A stretch of 37,017 bases of DNA from assembly GCF_001753675.2 (NCBI RefSeq), contig NZ_MJUW02000075.1, forward strand, positions 1 to 37,017, read 5' to 3'. Each line of letters opens with the position of its first letter. Position 1 is the first letter of the stretch. Below are positions 1-7,991 of this stretch, one piece after another. The notes beneath the pieces are model-generated. The model was given only the letters and a program-made list of their open reading frames with translations, had not been told where the DNA came from and ran no database searches. The stretch comes from Candidatus Brocadia sapporoensis. GTDB taxonomy: Bacteria; Planctomycetota; Brocadiia; Brocadiales; Brocadiaceae. Made by a program: the position numbers and the translations under genes.

Positions 1-159
1 TCCCTTCGGGATTACAGAATCAATATTTTGTTCACTCATAGGGTTTGTGAGCGAAAGTACGCTGAATAGTTACCAGGAAACATCCATTGACGATAGAGTA
101 TAATATATATTGATGCAATGCTCCAGAAGGTAGGTAAGCTTCTTTCGGAGGAGAGAGGG

Positions 160-800
160 CTGTCGCCGGCGAAGGGTCCGGATGTTTCCCTTCTTTCAAA
201 TGGGTTTCTTTCTGAAATTCGGGGAATACCCAGAAAAAAATCTTGCTCCGGGGCTACTGAAGCGTTTGTTGCATGACGAGATAAAAGACGGGGAAAAGAC
301 GAATTTAGTTCCGGGGTAAAAACTCTCGGAACTTTTCGCTGAAGCGGTTAGGCGGTAATCAGGACGGCCCTTTGGTTTCTGCGCAGGTAATTGAAGAGTT
401 AATTAAACTGGCGCGGCAGATTCGTAAGGCAGACAGGCGTGGAGAGGATCTTCATCTCCGAACAAATGAATTGGCGCATTATGATGCCCTTACGGATAAC
501 CCTAAAGCCGAAGAAGTGCAGGGCAACCACACGCTTAAAATAACTGTGAATGAATTAATTGCTGGCGTAAGGTGAAATATAAGCATTGGCTGGCAGATGA
601 AAGAAAGTGCTCAGGCAAAATTACGCATGCTTGTAAAACAAATCTTACGAAAATATAAGTATCCGCCTGATGATCCGGCTACTGGTGAATATACTGTTTC
701 TGTTACCAAGGTTTTGGATCAGGCGGAACTGCTTGCCGAGTATCGGAATGAAGGCCAATTGGCAAAGGAATGCGAATTTTTGAAACGGCCATGGGACTAG
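160..800 (+). pseudogene. Decayed C-terminal part of type I restriction enzyme HsdR
   Basis: Remnant of the C-terminal (DUF3387-type) region of a type I restriction endonuclease R subunit, the ATP-driven translocase and nuclease. Pieces recognisable from family memory appear in three frames: PDVSLLSNGFLSEIRGIPR (about 178-234), LLKRLLHDEIK (about 254-286), then VSAQVIEELIKLA and the LRKYKYPPD motif near the end (372-797). The breaks are visible. A run of seven A at 234-240 shifts the frame by one. A TAA lies at 317-319. Another frame change falls near 350. A TGA at 573-575 interrupts otherwise collinear protein. No hsdM or hsdS is in view, and the N-terminal helicase region is absent or lies before the window. 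It cannot make a working enzyme. The family assignment is confident. Confidence 0.8.
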
Positions 801-841
801 CTGATAGAAAAGTTCTAGATGCAATTTCGGCAAATTATTCA

Positions 842-901
842 TATAATGTAAGATGGAGATTTTTAATAATATCTCCGTGTCAATTTATAAAGAAAGGAGG
901 G
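842..901 (+). promoter_or_regulatory. Possible -10 box, leader hairpin and strong RBS before the peroxidase gene
   Basis: A perfect TATAAT lies at 842-847, without a convincing -35 box upstream. It is followed by a hairpin whose arms are GGAGAT (855-860) and ATCTCC (871-876), extendable by about two pairs, and then by AGGAGG at about 896-901. This would give a short structured leader for the first gene of the redox block. The hairpin could instead end transcription coming from the decayed hsdR, but no U-run follows it. Confidence 0.35.
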
Positions 902-907
902 AAATAG

Positions 908-2062
908 ATGACACGAACCCATAGGGAAGAGAGGGGTAATTTGATGCAAAGGGTTATGGAAATGATGATCCATTGTTTCATGGTATATTGCATTTTTTGT
1001 TTTTTGCAACCTGCTGCTTTTCCACAGCCGGAGGGTGATTCTTATGTGTTAAGCTTACCGCCGGGCGTTCTGGAGCCTGTTATTCCCGAAAATAATCCTT
1101 TAACAAAAGAGAAAATAGCGCTGGGCAGAAATCTCTATTTCGATAAGCGTCTTTCGGCTGATGACACGATAAGTTGCGCCACCTGCCATGATCCGCAAAA
1201 AGGGTTTGCAGACGGCAGAACTGTCGCCGTCGGTATAAAAGGACAAAAAGGGCCAAGAAACAGTCCCACGGTGCTTAATGCAGCGTTTTTCGATACTCAA
1301 TTCTGGGATGGGAGAGCGCTTACCTTAGAAGATCAGGCAAAGCAACCTATTGTCAATCCGAAAGAAATGGGAATGCCATCTCATGATGCCCTTGTGGAAA
1401 AGATTTCAAATATTCCCGGGTATAGGACATCCTTTAAAACGGTCTTTGGCACTGACAAAATCACCATAGATCACATAGTCACGGCTATTGCATCATTTGA
1501 GCGGACGCTTATTTCTTTTAATGCGCCATTTGATAGATTTATCGCCGGCAAAAATGACGCCATAAGCGATTCCGCACAACGAGGATGGAAATTATTTCAG
1601 GGAAAGGCGCGGTGTATAACCTGCCATGAGTTTAATCGATCGTACCCCTTTTTTACGAATAATAAGTTCCACAATGTTGGTGTTGCAATGAAGGGTGAAG
1701 ATTTTGGATCTCTGGCGCGAAAGGCAGCCAGTTCCGGCGCAGACCCTTCCCTGCTTGCACAAGAAGAGGCTTCTGCTGAACTTGGACGTTATCTGGTGAC
1801 GAAGGAACCGAAGGATATTGGAGCTTTTAAAACATCGGGGCTGAGAAATATTGCCCTTACTGCCCCGTATATGCACGATGGGAGTGAGCTTACCCTGGAA
1901 AGCGTTATAGAATTTTATAATAAAGGTGGCGTTTCAAATCCGAATTTGGATGGCGGGATAAGGCCGCTCAATTTGACGGAAGATGAAAAGAAGGATTTAG
2001 TTGAGTTTATGAAATCGCTCACCAGTGATGATCTTCCGGAATCTGGCGCTACGGTGAAATGA
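908..2062 (+). CDS. Exported di-haem cytochrome c peroxidase (CcpA/MauG family)
   Basis: Predicted extracytoplasmic di-haem peroxidase that reduces H2O2 with electrons from small cytochromes. Two CxxCH haem sites are visible: CATCH at residue 90 and CITCH at residue 236. This spacing is normal for the family. Near the C-terminus come GLRNIALTAPYMHDG and then EFYNKGG, both typical. The length of 384 aa is slightly above the usual 320-350 because of the N-terminus. A hydrophobic signal segment follows Met13, ending near FPQPEG. The ATG at 908 has AGGAGG about 7 nt upstream. An ATG at 944 (Met13), behind GAGAGGGG, would place the signal peptide exactly at the N-terminus and is a real alternative. 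It opens a plus-strand series of redox genes, 65 nt before the next. CcpA and MauG activities cannot be separated by eye. Confidence 0.88.
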   Translation: MTRTHREERGNLMQRVMEMMIHCFMVYCIFCFLQPAAFPQPEGDSYVLSLPPGVLEPVIPENNPLTKEKIALGRNLYFDKRLSADDTISCATCHDPQKGFADGRTVAVGIKGQKGPRNSPTVLNAAFFDTQFWDGRALTLEDQAKQPIVNPKEMGMPSHDALVEKISNIPGYRTSFKTVFGTDKITIDHIVTAIASFERTLISFNAPFDRFIAGKNDAISDSAQRGWKLFQGKARCITCHEFNRSYPFFTNNKFHNVGVAMKGEDFGSLARKAASSGADPSLLAQEEASAELGRYLVTKEPKDIGAFKTSGLRNIALTAPYMHDGSELTLESVIEFYNKGGVSNPNLDGGIRPLNLTEDEKKDLVEFMKSLTSDDLPESGATVK

Positions 2063-2127
2063 ATCGTACAGAAAATTTTTCTTTAGCCGTTGGATTTTTA
2101 TAAACACCATTACGGAGAAAATGAATT

Positions 2128-3213
2128 ATGAGCACAGAAAGCAACGGAAAAAATGAACGTTTAAAACACATAAACTTCGGTGGTGTGAGTCGCAGGGAAT
2201 TTTTAAAAACCACCATGAAGGCCGGCGTGGTTGTTGCCAGTTCAGAGTATATGTTAAATCCCTCACAAAGCATGGTACAGCAAGTTGCGATGAAATCGGG
2301 GGCAGAAGAGTTCGTGTTTGCCTATATATCTGACTCCCATCTTCTTGCACGGGGGAAAGAACACAGATTTGCCCGGGCATTGACAAAGGCAGTGGAAGAT
2401 GTGAATGCCATGAAACCGCAGCCTGATTTTATACTTTACGGAGGCGACCTTGCACAGTTAGGGTTACGGGATGAGTTTTCGCTTGGGAAAGAGATTATAG
2501 CCCCATTAAAGCCTAAACTCTACATGATGGTCGGTGAACATGATTGGTATTATGATATGGGAGAAGCATGGAAGGAATTCTTCGGTAAACCGACGTGTTC
2601 CTTTGATCACAAAGGGGTTCATTTTGTCGTGCTGAATAGCATTCTTGTCGAGGATTATTGGTCAGAAAAAAAAATGACTCCCATGGAACGTATGCTATTT
2701 ATGGCCCAACTGGATAATCCCAGGGGCAGACCTTTTACGGTTGGAGAAGAACAACGAAAATGGCTGAAAGAAGACCTTGCTGGCGTCGGAAGAGGAACGC
2801 CGGTCGTTGTTTTTTCTCACTCACCGTTGTATAAATATTATAGGCCATGGAATTTCTGGACTGATGATGCGGAGGAAGTCCAGGCATTGCTGGCTCCATT
2901 CAAGTCGGTAACCGTTATTCACGGCCATACCCATCAGGTGCTTACCAACAAGATAAAGAATGTAGTATTTCATGGTATGTTGTCAACCGCATGGCCCTGG
3001 CCGTATGCACCAGAGGGCATTCCCAGGCTTACGGTTCAGATGGACAGGGCGGATCCATTCAATCAGTTTGACGGGACGGGATGGGGAACGGCAGCGGTAA
3101 CTGCCAGGGGGAAGATTGATAAAACATACAATCTCTGGGACAGAAACCCCATGGTTGTTTCCTATGAAAAACTTTTAACCGTTAAAGAGCAAGTGGCTGG
3201 TCCTTCGTATTAA
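2128..3213 (+). CDS. Tat-exported calcineurin-like metallophosphoesterase
   Basis: Binuclear-metal phosphoesterase of the calcineurin-like superfamily, predicted to act outside the cytoplasm. The N-terminus has a twin-arginine signal: SRREFLK, then a moderately hydrophobic stretch ending near MLNPSQS. Metal-site motifs occur in order: SDSH (the DxH box), YGGDLA (GGD box), GEHDWYYD, FSHSPLY and HGHTH. The usual GNHD box reads GEHD here, so the normal Asn ligand is Glu. I believe related Tat-type proteins carry GEHDWY too, but this is from memory. Length 361 aa. A GGAGA lies upstream of the ATG. It sits between a peroxidase and a c-type cytochrome, so a redox-related or envelope substrate is likelier than general phosphate scavenging. 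The substrate is unknown. Confidence 0.85.
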   Translation: MSTESNGKNERLKHINFGGVSRREFLKTTMKAGVVVASSEYMLNPSQSMVQQVAMKSGAEEFVFAYISDSHLLARGKEHRFARALTKAVEDVNAMKPQPDFILYGGDLAQLGLRDEFSLGKEIIAPLKPKLYMMVGEHDWYYDMGEAWKEFFGKPTCSFDHKGVHFVVLNSILVEDYWSEKKMTPMERMLFMAQLDNPRGRPFTVGEEQRKWLKEDLAGVGRGTPVVVFSHSPLYKYYRPWNFWTDDAEEVQALLAPFKSVTVIHGHTHQVLTNKIKNVVFHGMLSTAWPWPYAPEGIPRLTVQMDRADPFNQFDGTGWGTAAVTARGKIDKTYNLWDRNPMVVSYEKLLTVKEQVAGPSY

Positions 3214-3252
3214 TTATTTCAGGAGAACAAGCGTTACCTTAAGGAGATAAAA

Positions 3253-3969
3253 ATGGGGATACCATATAAAATCTTTCTATGTTTTTGTCTGTGTCTGGCA
3301 ACGTTGCCGTATGCTGCAAAGGCGGAAGATAGTTCTGTGGACAATGCATCGAATGACCTCCGGCAGTCACGGGAAAAGGCGGTACAGGTTGTTACTGCCT
3401 GTGATGGCAGGAAAAAGGTGATTGTGGAAGGCTGCCAGGAAGGAGAAGCCATGCCCGAACAGAAGGCAAGAAAGGTGGCGGAACTCCTGATGACGCTTAT
3501 GGAGTTCTGTGAGGATGAAATTATAGCGAAATTACCGAAAACCGGGATGTTTATCCAGCTCTCTGTAAACGGTATGCCGTATGTCACCGTCGGGGATACA
3601 GAGGAAATACCGCTTATTTTAGTGCATGGAGGAAAAGCTCATACAGAAAGGGAAAAAAAGATCTGGGCGGCTGAAATGAATCGTATGATTACGGAAGGAT
3701 ATGCGTTGTTTCATAGCCCAGGCCTTGGTAAAAACGGGATTTCCTGCGACATGTGTCATCCGGATGCCTCCAATACCCATCCTGAAACATATCCCAAATA
3801 CCAGACACAAATGAACAAGGCTGTTCTTCTGAGAGACATGATAAACTGGTGCATTGAAAACCCCATGGAAGGGGACAAGCTTGCGGAGGATGATCAGAAA
3901 ATGAAAGCAGTGGAAGCATACATCATTTCTGCCCGTGCCGGTAAGAAACTCGAGCCTGGCAAACACTAA
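3253..3969 (+). CDS. Exported mono-haem c-type cytochrome (SoxA/TsdA-like)
   Basis: Periplasmic-type cytochrome c with one haem site, CDMCH at residue 165. The signal peptide is clear: a short basic start, a hydrophobic IFLCFCLCLATLP core and an AKA cleavage site. The stretch around the haem, with GLGKNGISC before it and INWCIENP and EAYIISARAG after it, resembles the SoxA/TsdA cytochrome group. In that group the segment after the haem supplies the distal ligand. The first 90 residues of the mature protein have three further Cys and no haem motif. AAGGAG lies 7 nt before the ATG. It lies 39 nt after the phosphoesterase and before a ferritin-like gene. It could be the electron donor to the neighbouring di-haem peroxidases. 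There is no evidence for sulfur oxidation, as no other sox genes are present. Confidence 0.75.
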   Translation: MGIPYKIFLCFCLCLATLPYAAKAEDSSVDNASNDLRQSREKAVQVVTACDGRKKVIVEGCQEGEAMPEQKARKVAELLMTLMEFCEDEIIAKLPKTGMFIQLSVNGMPYVTVGDTEEIPLILVHGGKAHTEREKKIWAAEMNRMITEGYALFHSPGLGKNGISCDMCHPDASNTHPETYPKYQTQMNKAVLLRDMINWCIENPMEGDKLAEDDQKMKAVEAYIISARAGKKLEPGKH

Positions 3970-4094
3970 TTATTGTAACGGTATAAATATTTAGATGTTT
4001 CATATCCATGCTATAGCAGCCACAAACTTTAATTTGTATCGTTTTACTAAAATTTTTCTGTTCCGATTTGGCTAAAAGGGGAGAATAAAACGGA

Positions 4095-4589
4095 ATGAAA
4101 TATGAAAATTTTAATGATGCTGAGGCGCTGAAGATTGCCATGATCATCGAAGAAGAGGGACTGGAATTTTATTCTATTCTCATAAAGAATGCAAAAGACG
4201 CCAAGGTTAAGGATATCTTTTCAGAACTTGCCCTGGCAGAAAAGAAACATCTGGCGCTTTTCCAAAAAATGTATGCCGAAATAACCTCTCAGGCAAATCC
4301 GATGCAAGGATGTGAAGACTACACCGTGGATCTGTATCTCAAGGATTTGGTAGATACGGGCATATTTACAAAAAAAGGTGAAGCCAGAAGGGTTGCAATG
4401 GTAATAAAGACGGATATCGATGCACTGAAAATAGGCATTCAGGCGGAAAAGGACTCTATTCTCTATTATACCGAGGCTGCAAAAAATACGAGACATAAAG
4501 GAGGGAAAAAGGCATTTGAACAACTGATAGCCGAAGAGAAAAAACATTTAAAGATACTTGCAAAACAACTGGAGGCATTAAAGCACTAA
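4095..4589 (+). CDS. Ferritin-like di-iron protein (rubrerythrin family, no rubredoxin domain)
   Basis: Small four-helix di-iron protein of 164 aa. Two repeats carry the carboxylate and His ligands: EEEGLEFY then AEKKH in the first half, and QAEKDSILYY then EEKKH in the second. This is the erythrin-type pattern. There is no C-terminal CxxC rubredoxin domain and no signal peptide, so it is probably cytoplasmic. Such proteins reduce peroxide or handle iron. The flanking exported peroxidases and SOD support a role in oxidative stress. The 125-nt upstream gap is the largest in this part of the block, so a separate promoter is possible. A related, decayed ferritin-like gene lies at 27534-27767. 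Confidence 0.85.
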   Translation: MKYENFNDAEALKIAMIIEEEGLEFYSILIKNAKDAKVKDIFSELALAEKKHLALFQKMYAEITSQANPMQGCEDYTVDLYLKDLVDTGIFTKKGEARRVAMVIKTDIDALKIGIQAEKDSILYYTEAAKNTRHKGGKKAFEQLIAEEKKHLKILAKQLEALKH

Positions 4590-4662
4590 ATTTTTTTCTT
4601 TGTGACTTTATAGCATGGTGTTAGAAAACAAAAGTCATCCAAATGAAGAGAGGGGGAGAAAT

Positions 4663-6078
4663 ATGCAGCAAAGATTGCTAAAATATGGAGGGGTAATGGC
4701 AGTAATGTTTACTCAGGCGTTTGTTGTGAGTATAAGCCATGCCCAGGAAAAACAGCAGGAGAAAAAACTGGCAAAAACCAGCTATGCACCTGTGAGTATA
4801 ACCGAACCATTTGAAGCGATTATGTCACGGACAAAGGCAGCTAAGTCGGCGGTAATGAAGTCTCATATGAATATGCTTAAAGAACGTTACGACCTGAGCA
4901 AGCGCACAGCCAAAGATGTAACTATGTCACGGGGGAAACCTGTCCAGGAAGGTGTGCGGATTAAACTTCCTAAAGACATGACCTGGGAAAATCTGGCCGC
5001 TATAACTCCGGAAGATATTCGCGAAAAGGATCTTTTCCCGAAAGGGTTTATGCCGCTTCCCCATCCAAATCATGCAGAAGGCGGCATGCTCTTTCCAAAG
5101 TTTCACATCGAAGAGATTAAGAAGCAAGAGAAACGGGAACTTACCCGTTTTGATCTCGATTATGACTTGCCCGACCACTTTTTGCCAGAGTTTCCTCCAC
5201 CGATATATTTGACGACACGGCCTGATTTAGGTGACGTCTCTCAGGGTAATGTAGTAACCATAGGCAACTATTATGAATTGTTCAACGGGATACTGAATCC
5301 TAAACAGCTTGAGGGATTAAGACTGCTGGTAACGCCATTTCCACAGCAACAATTTAACCAGACGGAAGACCGCCGTTCTGAACAACCGAGTCGTGGGGTT
5401 ACGTGCTTTGATTGCCACGTGAACGGACACACCAATGCCACCACCCATCTGGTCGGCGATATCCGTCCCCAGGAGTTTCGGCATCGCCTCGATACACCTT
5501 CTTTGCGTGGAGTGAACATCCAGAGGTTGTTTGGCTCACAACGGGCGCTGAAAAGTATTGAGGACTTTACGGAGTTCGAACAACGCGCTGCCTACTTTGA
5601 TGGAGACCCAGTCATTGCGACAAAAAAAGGCGCCAACATCCTCGAACGGGGGAGCCAGGTGCACGCCATGGCTGAGATTCAGGAACTGCTTGATTTTCCA
5701 CCTGCTCCTAAACTGAATATCTATGGCATGTTGGACCCGAAAAAATCCACGGAGTCAGAACTTCGCGGGCAAGATGTGTTCTTTGGGAAAGCCAAGTGTT
5801 CCATCTGTCATCTTCCGCCTTATTATACCGACAACCTCATGCACAACCTGAAAGTGGAGCGCTTCTATAAGCCACAGATGATTAACGGACTCATGGCCAG
5901 CGCTGACGGCCCTATTAAGACCTTCCCATTGCGTGGCATCAAGGATTCACCACCTTACCTTCATGATGGAAGGTTGTTGACCCTAGAGGACACTGTTGAA
6001 TTCTTCAACTTAATTCTTGAGGTCAGGCTAACAAAACAAGAAAAGATGGATTTAGTGGCTTTCCTGAGGATTTTATAG
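4663..6078 (+). CDS. Exported MauG/CcpA-like di-haem protein
   Basis: A 471-aa exported protein with two c-type haem sites: CFDCH near residue 248 and CSICH near residue 379. After the second come FPLRGIKDSPPYLHDG and LTLEDTVEFFN, the C-terminal signature of the MauG/cytochrome c peroxidase family. About 240 residues precede the first haem, a long N-terminal extension not found in ordinary CcpA. I chose the ATG at 4663 (GAGGGGGAG just upstream), which puts the hydrophobic VMFTQAFVVSISHAQ signal peptide at the N-terminus. An in-frame ATG at 4615 has no ribosome-binding site. Lying beside a peroxidase and a SOD, it may be a peroxidase, but MauG-type protein oxidation cannot be excluded. Some genomes mislabel relatives cytochrome b6. 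Confidence 0.8.
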   Translation: MQQRLLKYGGVMAVMFTQAFVVSISHAQEKQQEKKLAKTSYAPVSITEPFEAIMSRTKAAKSAVMKSHMNMLKERYDLSKRTAKDVTMSRGKPVQEGVRIKLPKDMTWENLAAITPEDIREKDLFPKGFMPLPHPNHAEGGMLFPKFHIEEIKKQEKRELTRFDLDYDLPDHFLPEFPPPIYLTTRPDLGDVSQGNVVTIGNYYELFNGILNPKQLEGLRLLVTPFPQQQFNQTEDRRSEQPSRGVTCFDCHVNGHTNATTHLVGDIRPQEFRHRLDTPSLRGVNIQRLFGSQRALKSIEDFTEFEQRAAYFDGDPVIATKKGANILERGSQVHAMAEIQELLDFPPAPKLNIYGMLDPKKSTESELRGQDVFFGKAKCSICHLPPYYTDNLMHNLKVERFYKPQMINGLMASADGPIKTFPLRGIKDSPPYLHDGRLLTLEDTVEFFNLILEVRLTKQEKMDLVAFLRIL

Positions 6079-6131
6079 TTGTTAACTTCTGAGTAAAATT
6101 ATTTCAATTGTTTATGCAGGAGAATGTAACT

Positions 6132-6821
6132 ATGATTGATAGACGTGAATTTTTAACAATAACAGGCGCAGGAGGGGCTGCACTGTTATTTGGTATTCCG
6201 AACCCTTTATATGCATCAACAACAGAAAAGGAGGAAAAGATTATGCCGTACGCAGCAAAAGATTATTCGAAACTTATTGGTATGGAGGGATTCAGTGAGA
6301 CGCTCCTAAAAAATCACTTCACCCTCTATCAGGGATATGTGACGAATACCAACAAGGTGCTCGACATTCTTAGTCAGATGCTGAAAGATGGAAAAACAAC
6401 CACCCCGGAGTTTGCCGAATTAAAAAGGCGGCTTGGATGGGAGTTCAATGGGATGCGTCTCCATGAATATTATTTTGAAAATCTCGGGAAAAAGGGTGGC
6501 ATCAACAAAGAAGGGATGCTTGCCAAAAAAATGACAGAAGAATTCGGCAGTTACGAGATGTGGGAGAAAGATTTCAGGGCAGTGGGAGCTATGAGGGGAA
6601 TCGGCTGGGCTGTCCTCTATCAGGATAGCGCAAGTGGAAGGCTCATTAATTTCTGGATAAACGAGCACGATGTTTCTCATCCTGCGGGATGCAATCCGCT
6701 GTTAATTATGGACGTATTTGAGCATGCTTTCATGATCGATTACGGTCTTAAGCGGGCAGACTATATTGAGGCATTCTTTAAGAACATTGATTGGTCAGCA
6801 GCAGAAGCAAGACTGAGATAA
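6132..6821 (+). CDS. Tat-exported Fe/Mn superoxide dismutase
   Basis: Superoxide dismutase of the Fe/Mn family preceded by a twin-arginine signal (DRREFLTITGAGGAALLFG). It is therefore predicted to act outside the cytoplasm, which is uncommon. All four metal ligands are visible: His in LKNHFTLYQGY, His in RLHEYYFENL, and Asp and His in MDVFEHAF. The family's usual DVWEHAY reads DVFEHAF. The mature enzyme is about 195 aa, a normal length. The ATG at 6132 has AGGAGA about 10 nt upstream. A TTG at 6108 would only add residues before the Tat motif. Fe against Mn preference cannot be read with certainty. It ends the tight part of the redox block, 53 nt after the MauG-like gene. Confidence 0.9.
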   Translation: MIDRREFLTITGAGGAALLFGIPNPLYASTTEKEEKIMPYAAKDYSKLIGMEGFSETLLKNHFTLYQGYVTNTNKVLDILSQMLKDGKTTTPEFAELKRRLGWEFNGMRLHEYYFENLGKKGGINKEGMLAKKMTEEFGSYEMWEKDFRAVGAMRGIGWAVLYQDSASGRLINFWINEHDVSHPAGCNPLLIMDVFEHAFMIDYGLKRADYIEAFFKNIDWSAAEARLR

Positions 6822-6831
6822 GACTGGCTAA

Positions 6832-6880
6832 CCCTGTCAGGGTTTAAAACCCTGACAGGGCTAATTCACGGATTTCATGG
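6832..6880 (+). repeat. Dispersed repeat, copy R1, with a 29-bp perfect palindrome
   Basis: The arms 6832-6845 and 6847-6860 are exact reverse complements (14 bp, one central base), built from two tandem CCCTGWCAGGG palindromes. A tail follows (CTAATTCACGGATTTCATG) that matches copies R3 and R4. It lies directly after the SOD gene, so as RNA it could act as a terminator or processing hairpin, although no U-run follows. Confidence 0.75.
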
Positions 6881-7418
6881 TAATTGGGTGGGGTCCGAAT
6901 TAACCGGTGAAAGGAGGAGAAGATGAAGATTGGAGTATTGATAGTGGCTATTTTTATGTTTAGCCTTCTTCACATTCCGCAGTCACTTGCCCAGCAGGGA
7001 ATGCAGTGGAGAGGGGGCGGAGGCTGGGGTATAGGCGCTCCGTACAACAGGATGTATGACCCCAAGACCGTTGAGACCATCAGCGGGGAAGTGGTCAGTG
7101 TGGATATCATCACCCCAGTGAAGGGCATGTGCCACGGAGTGCATCTGATGGTAAAAACAGTCAAGGAAACCATCTCTGTCCATTTAGGGCCGGGATGGTA
7201 TATAGAAAACCAGGACACAAAAATCGAGCCGAAGGATAAGGTTGAGGTTACGGGATCAAGGATCACTTTTGAAGGCAAACCTGCCATCATTGCCGCTGAG
7301 GTGAAGAAAGACGATGAAATCCTGAAGCTGCGTGACGAAAAAGGTTTTCCCCTTTGGAGTGGCTGGAAAAGACGCTAGCTTCATGGTAATTTTAAAATTA
7401 TGATACCCACCCAATTAC
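6874..7418. repeat. Inverted and direct repeats bracketing the OB-fold gene
   Basis: GTAATTGGGTGGG at 6880-6892 recurs as its exact reverse complement at 7406-7418. TTCATGGTAATT at 6874-6885 recurs as a direct copy at 7380-7391. Only the 6923-7378 gene lies between them. The left copies overlap the end of repeat R1. Confidence 0.6.
6923..7378 (+). CDS. Exported OB-fold-like protein of unknown function
   Basis: A 151-aa protein with a clear signal peptide (IVAIFMFSLLHIPQSLAQ). A Gly/Trp-rich linker follows, then a beta-rich domain of about 95 residues starting ETISGEVVSVD. The pattern of SGEVVSV, a central VHLGPGWY and IEPKDKVEVTGSRI resembles small periplasmic OB-fold (BOF/YgiW-like) proteins. 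One Cys and one His occur together in GMCHGVH, perhaps a metal or haem contact (inference only). A strong GGAGGAG precedes the ATG. The gene is bracketed by an exact 13-bp inverted repeat (6880-6892 and 7406-7418), so it may have arrived as a unit. Function unknown. Confidence 0.65.
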   Translation: MKIGVLIVAIFMFSLLHIPQSLAQQGMQWRGGGGWGIGAPYNRMYDPKTVETISGEVVSVDIITPVKGMCHGVHLMVKTVKETISVHLGPGWYIENQDTKIEPKDKVEVTGSRITFEGKPAIIAAEVKKDDEILKLRDEKGFPLWSGWKRR

Positions 7419-7460
7419 AAAATAGATCTTTTTTTTAACCCCTTCAGAAGCAAGGATACG

Positions 7461-7871
7461 ATGTCGATGGACAAATCAAAAATCAATCTGGTAATCGATG
7501 CCCTGATGTTTCTCTGTGTGATGGCAATGACAGGAATTGGACTTCTGATGAAGTTCGTCTTGTTGCCCGGCAAGGATACCTGGGCTGTTTACGGCAGAAA
7601 AGTGGAGTTGTTCCTGTTTGGCATGGAACGTCATCAGTGGGGAACGATACATCTGATCATTGCCTTTATCTTCCTGGGTTTTCTGGCACTCCACATACTC
7701 CTCCACTGGAAGATGGTGCTATCACTCTACAGCAGGTTAATCGTAAGCAAAAAGGCAAGGCGTATCATTGCTATTGTGATAGTCATTGCGGGTTTATTTT
7801 TTGTGATCTTTCCATTTATTGTGAAACCTGAGGTGCAGGAACCGGAGCACAAAGGAAGGCGCTTTCAGTAA
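7461..7871 (+). CDS. DUF4405-type small membrane protein
   Basis: A 136-aa protein with three predicted membrane segments (about residues 9-32, 62-84 and 98-120) and a polar, Pro/Glu-rich tail. The second segment is preceded and filled by His (ERHQWGTIH, ALHILLHWK). This arrangement in DUF4405 proteins suggests b-type haem binding in the membrane, which is family-based inference. AAGGA lies 6 nt before the ATG. It follows the OB-fold gene by 82 nt and may be its membrane partner, passing electrons between the quinone pool and the periplasm. No experimental function is known to me. Confidence 0.65.
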   Translation: MSMDKSKINLVIDALMFLCVMAMTGIGLLMKFVLLPGKDTWAVYGRKVELFLFGMERHQWGTIHLIIAFIFLGFLALHILLHWKMVLSLYSRLIVSKKARRIIAIVIVIAGLFFVIFPFIVKPEVQEPEHKGRRFQ

Positions 7872-7952
7872 ATTCTCACAAATACTAGAGATGAAGAGGT
7901 TGTTAGAACGAAAAATAAAATTATCTATGTAAATATTCAAAGATATTGCAGA

Positions 7953-7991
7953 GTTGACTCATGAATTTTGTGTCTCGGATTCTGTCCTTTC
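7953..7991 (+). repeat. Dispersed repeat, copy R2 (tail only)
   Basis: This 39-nt stretch, beginning GTTGACTCATGAATTT, matches 9420-9458 at 35 of 39 positions, with only C/T differences. It lacks the palindromic head of the other copies. It overlaps the first codons of the M23 peptidase reading frame. Confidence 0.65.

Noticed and set aside
573-575. Second selenocysteine codon in the HsdR remnant
   Set aside because: The TGA replaces a non-redox position, no SECIS-like hairpin was seen, and the gene has other stops and frameshifts, so it is decay.
3253-3969. Sox-type sulfur oxidation protein
   Set aside because: Only local similarity around one haem and no sox partners nearby; left as a generic mono-haem cytochrome.
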